Positions 1 to 8,201 of a stretch of DNA of 64,000 bases are shown here, in pieces. The position numbers were made by a program, and so were the translations under genes. The stretch is from CAWJMF01 sp963843945 (lineage in GTDB: Bacteria; Vulcanimicrobiota; Vulcanimicrobiia; Vulcanimicrobiales; Vulcanimicrobiaceae). The first letter of the stretch is position 1. Each line of letters begins with the position of its first letter. Location of the stretch: the NCBI GenBank assembly GCA_963843945.1, contig CAWJMF010000006.1, positions 496,001 through 560,000 of the forward strand, in the 5' to 3' direction. The notes under the pieces are model-generated. The model made no database searches. It saw only the letters and a program-made list of their open reading frames with translations, and had not been told where the DNA came from.

Positions 1-1060
1 GCGCCGCTTTACTCGGCGCGTTGCCCATGAAGGCGAGGTTGCCGAGATCCCGTTCCTGCGAATCCGTGTCCTTGGCGTCGTTGAAGCCCGAGAAGAGCCC
101 GTCGAGATCCTCGGTGTCTTTGAAGTCCTCGCGAACGAGGTAGGCCGCGTTGGTGAACGCGGAGACGTACTCTTTGAAGTAGCGCTCGTTCGTCAAGATC
201 CAGTTGATCAGCGCGCCGAGGAAGACGATGTCCGTGCCGCTGCGCAGCGGCACGTACAGGTCGGCCAGCGCCGAGGTACGGGTGTAGCGCGGGTCGACGT
301 GGACGATCGTCGCACCGCGCTCTTTGGCTTGCATGACGAAGCGGAACGCGACCGGGTGACACTCGGCGAAGTTCGAGCCCTCGATGAGAATGCAGTCGCT
401 GTTCGCCAGGTCCTGGACGAACGTCGTCGCGCCGCCGCGACCGAACGAGGTGCCGAGACCCGGCACCGTCGCGCTATGTCAAATTCGCGCTTGGTTTTCG
501 ACCGAGACGACGCCGCACGACTTCATCAACTTCTGCAGCAGGTAGTTTTCTTCGACGCCGAAAGTCGCGCCGCCGAGCGACGCGATGCCTAGCGTGTGGT
601 TGAGACGCTTGCCGTCCTTCCCTTTGCGCACGAACGTTTGCTCGCGCGTCGCTTTGAACTTTTCGGCGATTCGGTCGAGCGCCCAGCCGAGCGGCTTATC
701 GACCCATTCCGTCGAGTGCGGCGCCCGGTATTTTACCGTCGTCCAGCGCGCCTCGTTGACCGTGAGCCCGAAGATGGCGGAGCCCTTCGGGCAGAGGTGA
801 CCTCCCGAAATCGGACTGTCGGGATTCCCCTCGACGTCGAGCAATTTGCCTTCGTCGCTGACGTAGGCCAGCGTGCTGCACCCGACCGCGCAATACGGGC
901 AAACGCTGACCACCGGCTTGGCGCCTTTGACGCGGCCTTGCAGCGCTTGCGTGCGCGCCGATTTGACGTTGGGTAACTCGCCGACGCGTTCGGACAGACG
1001 CAGTCCCGCGATAAAGCCGGAGAGGATGCTGGTCAGATCGATCGGCGGTTTGGCGGCCAT
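1..1060 (-). CDS. fdhA: Formate dehydrogenase catalytic (alpha) subunit, selenoprotein, cut by the window start
   Basis: Molybdenum/tungsten-bis-MGD enzyme oxidising formate to CO2. Residues C54, C57, C61 and C90 form the N-terminal 4Fe-4S motif (CPYCAVGC, then HLCPKG). The frame meets TGA at 479-481 straight after the residues ENQARI and then continues with HSATV, GRGG and NFAECHPV, exactly as the family does around its catalytic Sec or Cys, so residue 194 is read as selenocysteine. Downstream matches (SGTDIVFLGALINW, GLFSGF) continue to position 1. About 353 of the roughly 1,000 residues of the family are in view. ATG at 1060 has a GGAG six bases upstream. No twin-arginine signal is visible, which suggests a cytoplasmic enzyme. 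Translation needs SelA-D, none of which is in this window. Confidence 0.93.
449..481 (-). promoter_or_regulatory. Bacterial SECIS element of the formate dehydrogenase mRNA
   Basis: Read on the minus strand, the TGA (481-479) is followed by an 18-base spacer whose last seven bases form the 5' arm GGTGCCG, then the loop GGTCT (460-456) and the perfectly complementary arm CGGCACC (455-449). The GGTCT apical loop and the 18-base spacing from UGA equal what I recall of the E. coli fdhF SECIS. This element recruits SelB with Sec-tRNA, and is the main evidence that the TGA is not a stop. Confidence 0.9.
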
Positions 1061-1180
1061 CGCAACTCCAATCGCCGGGCCATGCGCGCCTCGGCGGGAA
1101 GGGCTTCGTTCGACGCCTTCCTTTACCCGTTCGGCCCGGTCGGGCCATCGGAGAGCTTCCGGCGCGTCGGCGACGAACGA

Positions 1181-1879
1181 ATGCGCATGCGAGAGCTCGG
1201 CGGCCGGCCGGCCGGCGCCCGGTCGCGCCGGAGCGCTATCGGCGTTATCGTCATGGCCTGCCTATTTACGGCAACGGCGGCGCGTGCCGCAGACACGCCG
1301 GCGCCGCGCATCGTTCCCGAAGCGCTTATGGCCGACTTGCAGGCGCGGCCCGCACCGACGACCCAGCAACGGCAACTCTCGACCGCGCTCGAACGGAAGC
1401 TCAGCGCCTCGCAGCGCGCACGCTTACAGAGCTCGATCGCCGCGGTGCGCGCGGTTCTCGCGGGCAAGCTCAAGGGCGATCCGGAGGTTCTGGCCGCGCA
1501 GGGCGCGCGCGCCGGATTTCCCGGAGCGAGCGCCGCCGACACCGACGCGCTTACGTTCATCGTCTTGACCGAAGCCGCGGCCGGCGCCGAGGGCGACCTC
1601 AAGACGACGGCCGCGCGCATCCAGAGCGAAACGGCCTCGAAACAGCAGCTGCGCGAACAACTCTCGGCGACCGACTCGGCGACGGCAGCATCGGAGACGG
1701 TCAAGCAGCAAGGCTCGCTCAACGCTCAGCTCAACACGATGAACGATCTCAGCGAAACGCAAGCGATGCAGTTGCAGCTGGCGATGGATCAACGCAGCAA
1801 GCTCCTCGCAGCGCTAAGCAACTTGCAGAAATCGATCGAAGACACGCAGCAGGCGATCTTGCAGAATTTGAAGTCATAG
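1181..1879 (+). CDS. Exported helical/coiled-coil protein of unknown function
   Basis: About 232 residues. The N-terminus has an arginine-rich stretch followed by the hydrophobic core VIVMACLFTATAARA and a plausible signal-peptidase site before ADTP, so it is probably periplasmic. The rest is rich in Gln, Ala, Ser and Leu with heptad-like helices near the C-terminus (QLQLAMDQRSKLLAALSN). No known domain is recognised. The frame is open from an ATG at 1082, but the ATG at 1181 gives a normal signal peptide; neither has a clear Shine-Dalgarno. It lies divergent to the formate dehydrogenase gene, and its TAG stop overlaps the probable start of the transporter gene that follows. Confidence 0.62.
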   Translation: MRMRELGGRPAGARSRRSAIGVIVMACLFTATAARAADTPAPRIVPEALMADLQARPAPTTQQRQLSTALERKLSASQRARLQSSIAAVRAVLAGKLKGDPEVLAAQGARAGFPGASAADTDALTFIVLTEAAAGAEGDLKTTAARIQSETASKQQLREQLSATDSATAASETVKQQGSLNAQLNTMNDLSETQAMQLQLAMDQRSKLLAALSNLQKSIEDTQQAILQNLKS

Positions 1880-3126
1880 CGACGCAGCCGCCGGCCCAGG
1901 CGCGGGTCCGCAAGCCGCCCAAGGCCGTCCAATTCGGGGCCGGAATCGTTTCGGGCGCCTCCGACAACGATCCGACGACCGTCGCGACGCTGGCGGTCAT
2001 CGGCTCGACGGTCACCTACGGTCTGGCCTGGCTGACGCTGCTCGTCATCCCGATGCTGGCGATCGTCCAGGCAATCGCGGCGCAAGTCGGTGCGGTCTCG
2101 AAGCGCGGGCTGGAGGACTGCGTGCGCGCGCGTTACGGGCGCGGCTGGGCGGTGCTGGCGCTCGCCTCGCTCCTCGCCGTCAACATCATGACGCTGGCGG
2201 CGGACCTCGAGGGCGGGGGTGCCGCGCTCGCGCTCTTGACCGGCATCGACTATCGCTGGTGGCTCGTTCCGTTCGCCGCCGGCATGCTCGTCGTGCTGAT
2301 CGTCGGAAAGTACAAACAGATCGAGCAAATCCTGCGCTATTTTGCGCTGCTCTTCCTGACGTACTTTGCTTCGGTCGTCCTGGCGCACCCCGACTGGCAC
2401 GCCGTGCTGGTGGCAAGCTTCGTGCCCCACTTCGACCTGGCACCCGCTACCGTTTCGGGCGCGATCGCGCTGCTCGGGACGACGCTGACCGCCTACGCGT
2501 ACGTTTGGGAAACGATCGAGATGAGCGAAGAGCGCCCGCCCTTACGCAAGCTCGGATTGGTGCAAGTCGATTCGGCGCTCGGGATCGTCGTTGCCGGCTT
2601 GACCTTTTGGGCGATCGAGATCACCACCGGAGCAACGCTCGGCGTGCACCACCACGTCGTGGAAACCGCTCAAGACGCGGCGCAAGCGCTCGTGCCGCTG
2701 GCAGGGCGCTTCGCGGCGATGGTCTTTGGGGTCGGCCTATTGGCCTCCGCAATCATCGCCGTACCGGTCATCGCGGCGACGTCGTCGTACGTGTGCGCCG
2801 AGATGTTCGGTTGGCGCAGAAGTCTCGACACCACGTTTGCGCAGGCGCCGAAGTTCTACGCCACGCTCATCGGCACGACGCTCGTCTCGCTAGCGATCGC
2901 CTACGCCGGCATTCCACCGATCAAGCTCTTGTATTGGAGCGGCATCGCGGGCGGCATCGCTACGCCGTTCACGCTCGTCCTGATGCTGCTCGTCGCGCGG
3001 GATCCGAAAGTGATGCACCGCCACGTGATATCCCCTTGGATCGCGCTCGCCGGGTGGAGCGTCGCGGCGGTGGTCGGGGCCGCGAGCGGAATTTTTCTCT
3101 ACCAGACGTTCGCGGGCGCTACTTGA
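1876..3126 (+). CDS. NRAMP-family divalent metal transporter homologue (start apparently ATA)
   Basis: Polytopic membrane protein, about 416 residues, about eleven helices. The first helix carries GAGIVSGASDNDPTTVAT, matching the NRAMP TM1 pattern GPGxxxGAxDxDPxG; later parts (LLASAIIAVPVIAATSSY, IKLLYWSGIAGGIATPF) also fit. TM1 lies upstream of the first ATG (2053), so the start must be earlier, yet no ATG, GTG or TTG exists in frame between 1741 and 2053. ATA at 1876 overlaps the upstream TAG as ATAG, the same -1 register as the ATGA couplings elsewhere in this window. The canonical DPGN is DPTT, and the MPH motif of TM6 is absent (TAYAYVWE), so the substrate is uncertain. The 3' end overlaps the convergent YceI gene by 8 bases. 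Confidence 0.8.
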   Translation: MATQPPAQARVRKPPKAVQFGAGIVSGASDNDPTTVATLAVIGSTVTYGLAWLTLLVIPMLAIVQAIAAQVGAVSKRGLEDCVRARYGRGWAVLALASLLAVNIMTLAADLEGGGAALALLTGIDYRWWLVPFAAGMLVVLIVGKYKQIEQILRYFALLFLTYFASVVLAHPDWHAVLVASFVPHFDLAPATVSGAIALLGTTLTAYAYVWETIEMSEERPPLRKLGLVQVDSALGIVVAGLTFWAIEITTGATLGVHHHVVETAQDAAQALVPLAGRFAAMVFGVGLLASAIIAVPVIAATSSYVCAEMFGWRRSLDTTFAQAPKFYATLIGTTLVSLAIAYAGIPPIKLLYWSGIAGGIATPFTLVLMLLVARDPKVMHRHVISPWIALAGWSVAAVVGAASGIFLYQTFAGAT

Positions 3127-3688
3127 GGACGATATCGAGCGTGACGTCGGCGACTTTCCCGATGGCCGGATCGAGGCGCGTGCCCTTCATCCCGAAAACC
3201 TGGCGGTCGATATGACCGCTCGCATGGTACAGCGGGTGCGCCGCATCCCCACTCACGCTGACGTCGAGGTGCTCCGCCTGCGAAACCCCGTGGATCGTCA
3301 GCGTTCCGTCCATGCCGAAAGCGGCCGGTCCGGCCGGCACGATCTTCGTGCTCGCGAACGTCCACGTCGGGAACTTCGCAACGTCGAAATAGTCGGGGCT
3401 CTCGAGCGACTTGTCGCGGTCGGGATCCCCCGAATCGATCCGCGCCGGATCGAGCACGGCCGTCACCGCGAGCGGGATCGCCGAGCCGGGGCTTAGGTTC
3501 ACTTCGCCGCTGACGATTGGGACGCGCCCCGTGACGTGCTCCACGAAGATGTGCGCGATGCTGAACTGCGCCTTCGATTTGAGCGGATCGATACTGCGCG
3601 TTTCAGCCTCGCCGGCCCGCGCGGCGCCGGCACTTAGCGCAATGGCCGCGGCGAAGCAGCCGAACCGGATCCAGCGACCCGCCGCCAT
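3119..3688 (-). CDS. YceI-family periplasmic lipid-binding-like protein
   Basis: About 189 residues. A signal peptide (CFAAAIALSAGAARA) is followed by a complete YceI beta-barrel: SIDPLKSKAQFSIAHI at the start, DKSLESPDYFDVAKFPTWTF in the middle and GTLTIHGVSQ later, all hallmarks of the family. YceI proteins bind isoprenoid lipids in the periplasm. The ATG at 3688 overlaps the stop of the cytochrome-porin gene as TGATG, so the two are translationally coupled, and the cytochrome-like partner makes a redox or quinone-related role plausible. An in-frame TTG one codon upstream (3691) is less likely as the start. A cytoplasmic paralogue lies at 18130-18672. Confidence 0.87.
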   Translation of the reverse strand: MAAGRWIRFGCFAAAIALSAGAARAGEAETRSIDPLKSKAQFSIAHIFVEHVTGRVPIVSGEVNLSPGSAIPLAVTAVLDPARIDSGDPDRDKSLESPDYFDVAKFPTWTFASTKIVPAGPAAFGMDGTLTIHGVSQAEHLDVSVSGDAAHPLYHASGHIDRQVFGMKGTRLDPAIGKVADVTLDIVLK

Positions 3689-4797
3689 CAAAAGGCCGCG
3701 CTGTACTGGAGGTTCAGCGTGTGGGTCGTTTGCGGAACGTGCGAGATGACGTCTTCGATCGTCAGCCTGGTGTTTTCGCTCGGGCCGTAGCCGAACAAGA
3801 GCACGCCGTCGCGCGTGAAGCCGTTGGTGGTGTCGTTCGTTCCCTCGTAGCGGCCCAGCACGAACAGCTTCCTATTGAATTGGTAGCGCAGTTGGGTGAA
3901 GCCGCCGCTCGAAGCGCAGCCTGCCTGCGGCGTCACGCCGCAGGTCGAGTCCCAGCCCTGCTGCAGCACCGTCTCGCTCGAGAAGCGGCCCCATTGATCG
4001 TAGACCAAACCGTAGCCCATGCGCCAGAAGCTATCCTGACCGGCGGGCGTCGGCCGCAAACCCTGGTAGCGATAGGCGGCGAGCGTCCAGGGTCCGGCGG
4101 CATCTTGCAGGTAGCCCATCGTGTCGGTTCCGTCGGTGGGCAGACCGCTTTGGCGGTCGTGGCCCGGGCCGGCGAAGAGCTGCGCGCTCAAACCGCGCAG
4201 CGGATCTCCCACGCCCAGGCGCGCGCCGATTTTCGGATCGAAGAAGTTGAACGGATTCGAACCGACCGTTTGCACGTAGGGCGTATAGCTCTGATAGGTA
4301 TCGCGGAACGTCTCGGGATCGACCGCAAGCGGAAGCGTGAACGAACCGGCTTGCGCGTAGACGGGGATGCGCGCTTCCCACGGATTAAGGCGATCGTCGA
4401 TCCAGGCGTCGCGGGTCAGGCCGGGCTGGCCGCCGTCCACGACGTACTGCTCGACGTACCAGGTCGCACGCGAGCCGATCGTGCCCGTCGAAAAGAGCTC
4501 GATCTCGTCGACGATCGCTTTGGGAAGGCCCGCCCCGTCCGGACCGCTGCCTTGATACTCGCTCGAGTCGACCAAATTCACTTTGCCGGCGAGGGGGAAG
4601 GCGGGTCCGGGAGTGACGCCTGGAATCCGGTAACCGTTCGCCATGAACGCCGCGCCGAATTCGTTCAGGTGCGGAATGACCGAATGGCACTTGCCGCACG
4701 TGACCTCGTACTGATGGGCGAAAAGCGGGATGGCGGGCGACGGCTCGGGCCGGGCAATCAGCGCCGAGAGCAAGAGCGCCGAGACGACGGCGGGCAA
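3688..4797 (-). CDS. Fused monoheme cytochrome c-outer membrane porin, Cyc2-like
   Basis: About 369 residues. After a hydrophobic signal come IPLFAHQY and one heme-binding CxxCH (C34, C37, H38), then LNEFGAAFMANGY, which closely resembles the small cytochrome domain of Cyc2 fused cytochrome-porins (PxFARQ, CxxCH, LxxFGxxFKxxGY). The remaining about 300 residues are alternating, aromatic-rich strands ending in LNLQYSAAF, an outer-membrane barrel signature. The length is slightly below the roughly 400-450 typical of Cyc2. Start uncertain: TTG 4797 is the only standard codon after the upstream stop, but a strong GGAGGT (4827-4822) sits too far away and would better suit a codon near 4815. A DtxR-like palindrome lies 50 bases upstream. 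Electron transfer across the outer membrane is inferred, not shown. Confidence 0.68.
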   Translation of the reverse strand: MPAVVSALLLSALIARPEPSPAIPLFAHQYEVTCGKCHSVIPHLNEFGAAFMANGYRIPGVTPGPAFPLAGKVNLVDSSEYQGSGPDGAGLPKAIVDEIELFSTGTIGSRATWYVEQYVVDGGQPGLTRDAWIDDRLNPWEARIPVYAQAGSFTLPLAVDPETFRDTYQSYTPYVQTVGSNPFNFFDPKIGARLGVGDPLRGLSAQLFAGPGHDRQSGLPTDGTDTMGYLQDAAGPWTLAAYRYQGLRPTPAGQDSFWRMGYGLVYDQWGRFSSETVLQQGWDSTCGVTPQAGCASSGGFTQLRYQFNRKLFVLGRYEGTNDTTNGFTRDGVLLFGYGPSENTRLTIEDVISHVPQTTHTLNLQYSAAF

Positions 4798-4845
4798 AAC
4801 GAGGCGGTACGTGACTGCTCGACCTCCGGCGGGTAAGCGGTCGAG

Positions 4846-4859
4846 TTAGGTTATCCTAA
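4846..4859 (-). promoter_or_regulatory. DtxR/IdeR/MntR-like palindromic operator
   Basis: TTAGGTTATCCTAA, with perfect TTAGG/CCTAA arms around TTAT, lies about 50 bases before the cytochrome-porin start. It matches 12 of the first 14 positions of the IdeR-type box TTAGGTTAGGCTAACCTAA as I recall it. This suggests iron- or manganese-dependent repression of the cytochrome-porin/YceI pair. No DtxR-family gene is in the window. Confidence 0.5.
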
Positions 4860-4931
4860 TTTGAGATTTAGCCCTTCTTCACGTCGTCGCAAGGCTCAGC
4901 TAATTCAGCCGATTGCCCGTCGGGCCGTCCG

Positions 4932-6296
4932 TTAAGCGAGCGCGGCCGGCGCGAAGATCCGATCCTGCTCGCGCCGCAACTTCCAGAGGAAGGACGAGTC
5001 GTCGAAGTCGACGTCGGCTTCGCCGACCAGGTGGTCGGCGGGCACGTCGCGCCGGAGCTTGAGACCCTGCGCCAGCCCCATCGGCACCAGCCGCGCGCGC
5101 CGGGCACGTTCGGCCGTCGTGGTCATGCCGTAGACGGCGTAGCCGCCCTCGCCGTCGATCGTTTCCCCGGCTTTCAGCGCCTTTCGCGTGCCGCACACCA
5201 CCTCACCGATGTGCCCGTGTACCGGTGCGCCCGTTGCCTCTCCGCGCAGCGCGACGGATGCGATCGAAATGCCGGCCTCGAGTCCGATCAGATGGTACGG
5301 ACGCCACATCGCGCCGACGTTGCCGCTCGGATCCGTCGCGACGCCATACTCCGCCAAGCAACGCAGCGAGTAGGGCTCCACCGACGTGAAGGTGACGAAC
5401 ATCCCGAAACGCAGGTTATTCGGAATTTCTTTGTGATGCTCGTCGATGCTGCTCACGACGTCGACGATCCCGGCGCGTTCGAGCACGCCGCCATCGGCGC
5501 GTGGGCGCTCGTAGGTGGCTAGCTCGTAGACCGAACAGGGCGTGTACACCAGATCGTTCTCCGGAACCGCGAGTCCGGTTGCGTTCGCGATGGAAACCAT
5601 CTCGATCGATTGCTTCGTCCCGTCGAGGAACGAGTTGAACATCTTCGGATTGAAACCGCCCCGTGCGATCTGCTCGGGCGTAAAGCCGTGGTATCCGAGC
5701 GCGGTCTCCGGAGTGCTGCGTTTGTAATCCGGATGGTATTTCGTGCCCTTCCCGGCGGCGACGACCTCGAAGCCGCAGGTCCGCGCCCAATCGACCAGTT
5801 CGCACACGATCGCGGGCTGATCGCCGTAAGCGAGGCTGTAGATGACGCCGTGCTTTTGCGCGTGGCGATAGAGCAGCGGCCCGACCACGACGTCGGCTTC
5901 GACCGTGACCATGATGACGTGATGTCCCGCTTCGATGGCGCGATACGCATGCAGCGCTGCCGCCTCGGGATAACCGGTCGCTTCGATCACCACATCGACC
6001 GCGCACTCGGCGGCGAGTTCGCCGGAAGGAAGCAAGGCGGTCTTTCCGCCGCGGGCGAGATCGTTCGCGCCGGCGGTGCCGGCCGCAACGGCAAAGCGTT
6101 CCGCTTCCCAACCCGCGCGGCTCGCTGCGGCGCGCGCCCGCTCGACCTCGAGATCGGCCAGCGCGACGAGCTGCACCCCGCGCATCAGGCGCAACTGCGC
6201 CAAAATCATCGTCCCGAATTTCCCGGCGCCGATGAGCGCGACGCGGACGGGTTCCCGGCGTTCTTCGCGCTCGGCGAGCATTGCGGCTAAGTTCAT
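4932..6296 (-). CDS. NAD(P)-dependent oxidoreductase with SAF domain (COG4091, homoserine-dehydrogenase-like)
   Basis: About 454 residues. The Rossmann motif VRVALIGAGKFGTMIL begins near residue 17, followed by IEATGYPEAAALHAYRAIEAG and AYGDQPAIVCELVDWARTCGFEVVAAGKGT, characteristic of the predicted homoserine-dehydrogenase-like family COG4091. The C-terminal part (MTTTAERARRARLVPMGLAQGLKLRRDVPADHL, read in shorter pieces) is an SAF domain. Substrate unknown; relatives act in sugar-acid or polyol pathways, but no such genes flank it. ATG at 6296 was chosen because it leaves a normal short lead before the Rossmann fold; the frame remains open for another 840 bases upstream, but that part is antisense to the protease gene and has no family resemblance. 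A short GC hairpin (4907-4917) follows the stop. Confidence 0.83.
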   Translation of the reverse strand: MNLAAMLAEREERREPVRVALIGAGKFGTMILAQLRLMRGVQLVALADLEVERARAAASRAGWEAERFAVAAGTAGANDLARGGKTALLPSGELAAECAVDVVIEATGYPEAAALHAYRAIEAGHHVIMVTVEADVVVGPLLYRHAQKHGVIYSLAYGDQPAIVCELVDWARTCGFEVVAAGKGTKYHPDYKRSTPETALGYHGFTPEQIARGGFNPKMFNSFLDGTKQSIEMVSIANATGLAVPENDLVYTPCSVYELATYERPRADGGVLERAGIVDVVSSIDEHHKEIPNNLRFGMFVTFTSVEPYSLRCLAEYGVATDPSGNVGAMWRPYHLIGLEAGISIASVALRGEATGAPVHGHIGEVVCGTRKALKAGETIDGEGGYAVYGMTTTAERARRARLVPMGLAQGLKLRRDVPADHLVGEADVDFDDSSFLWKLRREQDRIFAPAALA

Positions 6297-6353
6297 GCCG
6301 TTCAGCCTACGCGGACGCAGGAAACGCGTCCTTCGATCCTTCACAGAAAGCCG

Positions 6354-8201
6354 ATGCCGAACCAGCTTCGCCTCATGCTCCTCGGACTCGCCGCGAGCCT
6401 CGCCTTCTCGCTCGCTCCGGCGCCGGCGCAGACCCCGGCCGGCCGGATCGTCGTGCACGATGAGACGCAACTGCCGCGCTTCTCCTACCCGATGAAGGCC
6501 GCGCCCTCGCTCTTGCTCGTGGCCGACGACGCGACGTTCGCGCCGTTCGCAGCGGCGGTCGCTGCGGACGTCGAGCGGACGCTGCGCGACTACGACATTC
6601 AGGACAAAGCGACGCTCAGCGATTTCATTTCGACGAAGGTCGCGCTGCAAATGCTGGCGCACGACGACGCCGGTGCGCGCGCCTCGATTGCCGCGCTGCG
6701 CGCGGCGCAAGACAAGCCCAGTCTCACCCTCATGGCGGGTCGCACGTACCTGGCGTACCTCGCCGCGGTCGCGCAGACCAAAGCGCATCCCGGTACGGCG
6801 CTGGCCGAGGCGTACCGGCAAGCCGATGGCAGCGCGGTCGAGGCGCTCCCGTGGAACGTCGTACAAGATACCGTCAAAGAGAACTACGCCGGGGACCGGA
6901 TCGCCACGCGCGACGGCTACGTCGGCTACGTGCAGCACTCGTTCGATCCGATCGCCGCCAAAACCGGAACGCTCGACGGTCCCTCGGCCCGCGTCCTCGT
7001 AAGGCTTCGGGCGCAACTGCTGATCACGCTGCCGCTGGTCGACCAAGACGCGGCGGTTCTCAAGACCTACATCGCGCGTCACGACGTCGTCAAACCCGAC
7101 ATCTGGAACGCCCGCGACGTGACGCTGAGCCCGGCCCAAGTGAAGGCGCCGGTGCTCATCGGCATTTGGGACTCGGGCGTCGACCCCACCGATTACCCGG
7201 CGTCGATGTACGTCGACGATGCAAAGCGCAACGGTTTGGCCTTTGCGGACGACGCGACGCCGTCAACTTCCGATCTCTATCCGCTTCCGGCTGCCACGCT
7301 GGCGAAGTATCCGCATTACGTCACCTTGATGGCCGGTTTTTCCGATCTCCAAAGCGGCGTCGACTCACCCGAGGCCGATGCGGCCCGAACCTACTTGCGT
7401 TCGCTTTCTCCGGAGCAAGATGCCGCCTTCGAACACGATATGGACTTGATCGGCGAGTATTCGCACGGATCCCACGTCGCCGGCATCGCCTCGCGCGGCA
7501 ATCCGGGCGCTCGCATCGTGGTGGCGCGCTTCGACGACAACCTGCCGGACCTCACGTTCGCGCCAAGTATCGAGTGGGCGAAGACGATGGCGGGAAACTT
7601 TGCGGAGATCGGGGCATACTTTCGCGCGAACCACGTGCGCGTCGTCAACATGAGCTGGGCCGACAACGTCTCCGAGTTTGAGGAGTGGCTCGCCAAGACC
7701 GACAAGAACGCCGACCCGCAAGTTCGCAAGCAAAAGGCGCAAGAGCTTTACGCCGTCTGGCGTTCGGCCGTCGAAAACGTCATCAAGAACACGCCCGGCA
7801 CGCTCTTCGTCGCGGCCGCCGGCAACGCCGATAACGACGCGAGCTTCGCCGCCGAGGTCCCGGCCTCGCTGGCCTATCCGAACCTCATCACGGTCGGCGC
7901 GGTGAACCAAGCCGGCGACGCCACCGGTTTCACCAGCTACGGCCCGACGGTCGCCGTCTACGCCGACGGCTATCAGGTGCCGAGCAAAGTGCCCGGCGGT
8001 TACACCGTCAAATTTTCCGGAACGTCGATGGCCGCCCCGAACGTCGCGAACCTCGCCGGAAAGCTCTTCGCGCTCGACCCCTCGCTCACGCCGGCGAAAG
8101 TACGGGCGCTGATCGTGCGGGGCGCGACGATGAGCGACGACGGAAAACTGCCGCTGATCGATCCGAAGCGCAGCGTCGAGTTGCTCGCCGGCAAGTCATA
8201 G
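6354..8201 (+). CDS. Secreted subtilisin-like (S8) serine protease
   Basis: 615 residues with a signal peptide (LMLLGLAASLAFSLAPAPAQ). The catalytic triad is readable: D273 in IGIWDSGVD, H371 in YSHGSHVAG and S558 in GTSMAAPNVA; the oxyanion asparagine region is VAAAGNADN. About 250 residues of unrecognised sequence precede the protease domain and may be a propeptide or a targeting domain. A long charged insertion (about residues 430-470, EEWLAKTDKNADPQVRKQK) lies between His and Ser. Activity is probably periplasmic or extracellular. The stop overlaps the convergent cytochrome gene by 6 bases. No inhibitor or secretion partner is adjacent. Confidence 0.92.
   Translation: MPNQLRLMLLGLAASLAFSLAPAPAQTPAGRIVVHDETQLPRFSYPMKAAPSLLLVADDATFAPFAAAVAADVERTLRDYDIQDKATLSDFISTKVALQMLAHDDAGARASIAALRAAQDKPSLTLMAGRTYLAYLAAVAQTKAHPGTALAEAYRQADGSAVEALPWNVVQDTVKENYAGDRIATRDGYVGYVQHSFDPIAAKTGTLDGPSARVLVRLRAQLLITLPLVDQDAAVLKTYIARHDVVKPDIWNARDVTLSPAQVKAPVLIGIWDSGVDPTDYPASMYVDDAKRNGLAFADDATPSTSDLYPLPAATLAKYPHYVTLMAGFSDLQSGVDSPEADAARTYLRSLSPEQDAAFEHDMDLIGEYSHGSHVAGIASRGNPGARIVVARFDDNLPDLTFAPSIEWAKTMAGNFAEIGAYFRANHVRVVNMSWADNVSEFEEWLAKTDKNADPQVRKQKAQELYAVWRSAVENVIKNTPGTLFVAAAGNADNDASFAAEVPASLAYPNLITVGAVNQAGDATGFTSYGPTVAVYADGYQVPSKVPGGYTVKFSGTSMAAPNVANLAGKLFALDPSLTPAKVRALIVRGATMSDDGKLPLIDPKRSVELLAGKS

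Noticed and set aside
479..481. TGA as the true end of a 193-residue protein
   Set aside because: Formate dehydrogenase sequence continues in frame without a break and a perfect SECIS hairpin follows the TGA, so it is read as selenocysteine.
6300..7139. 280-residue N-terminal extension of the COG4091-type oxidoreductase
   Set aside because: It is antisense to the protease gene, Arg-rich and unlike the family; ATG 6296 gives a normal start.
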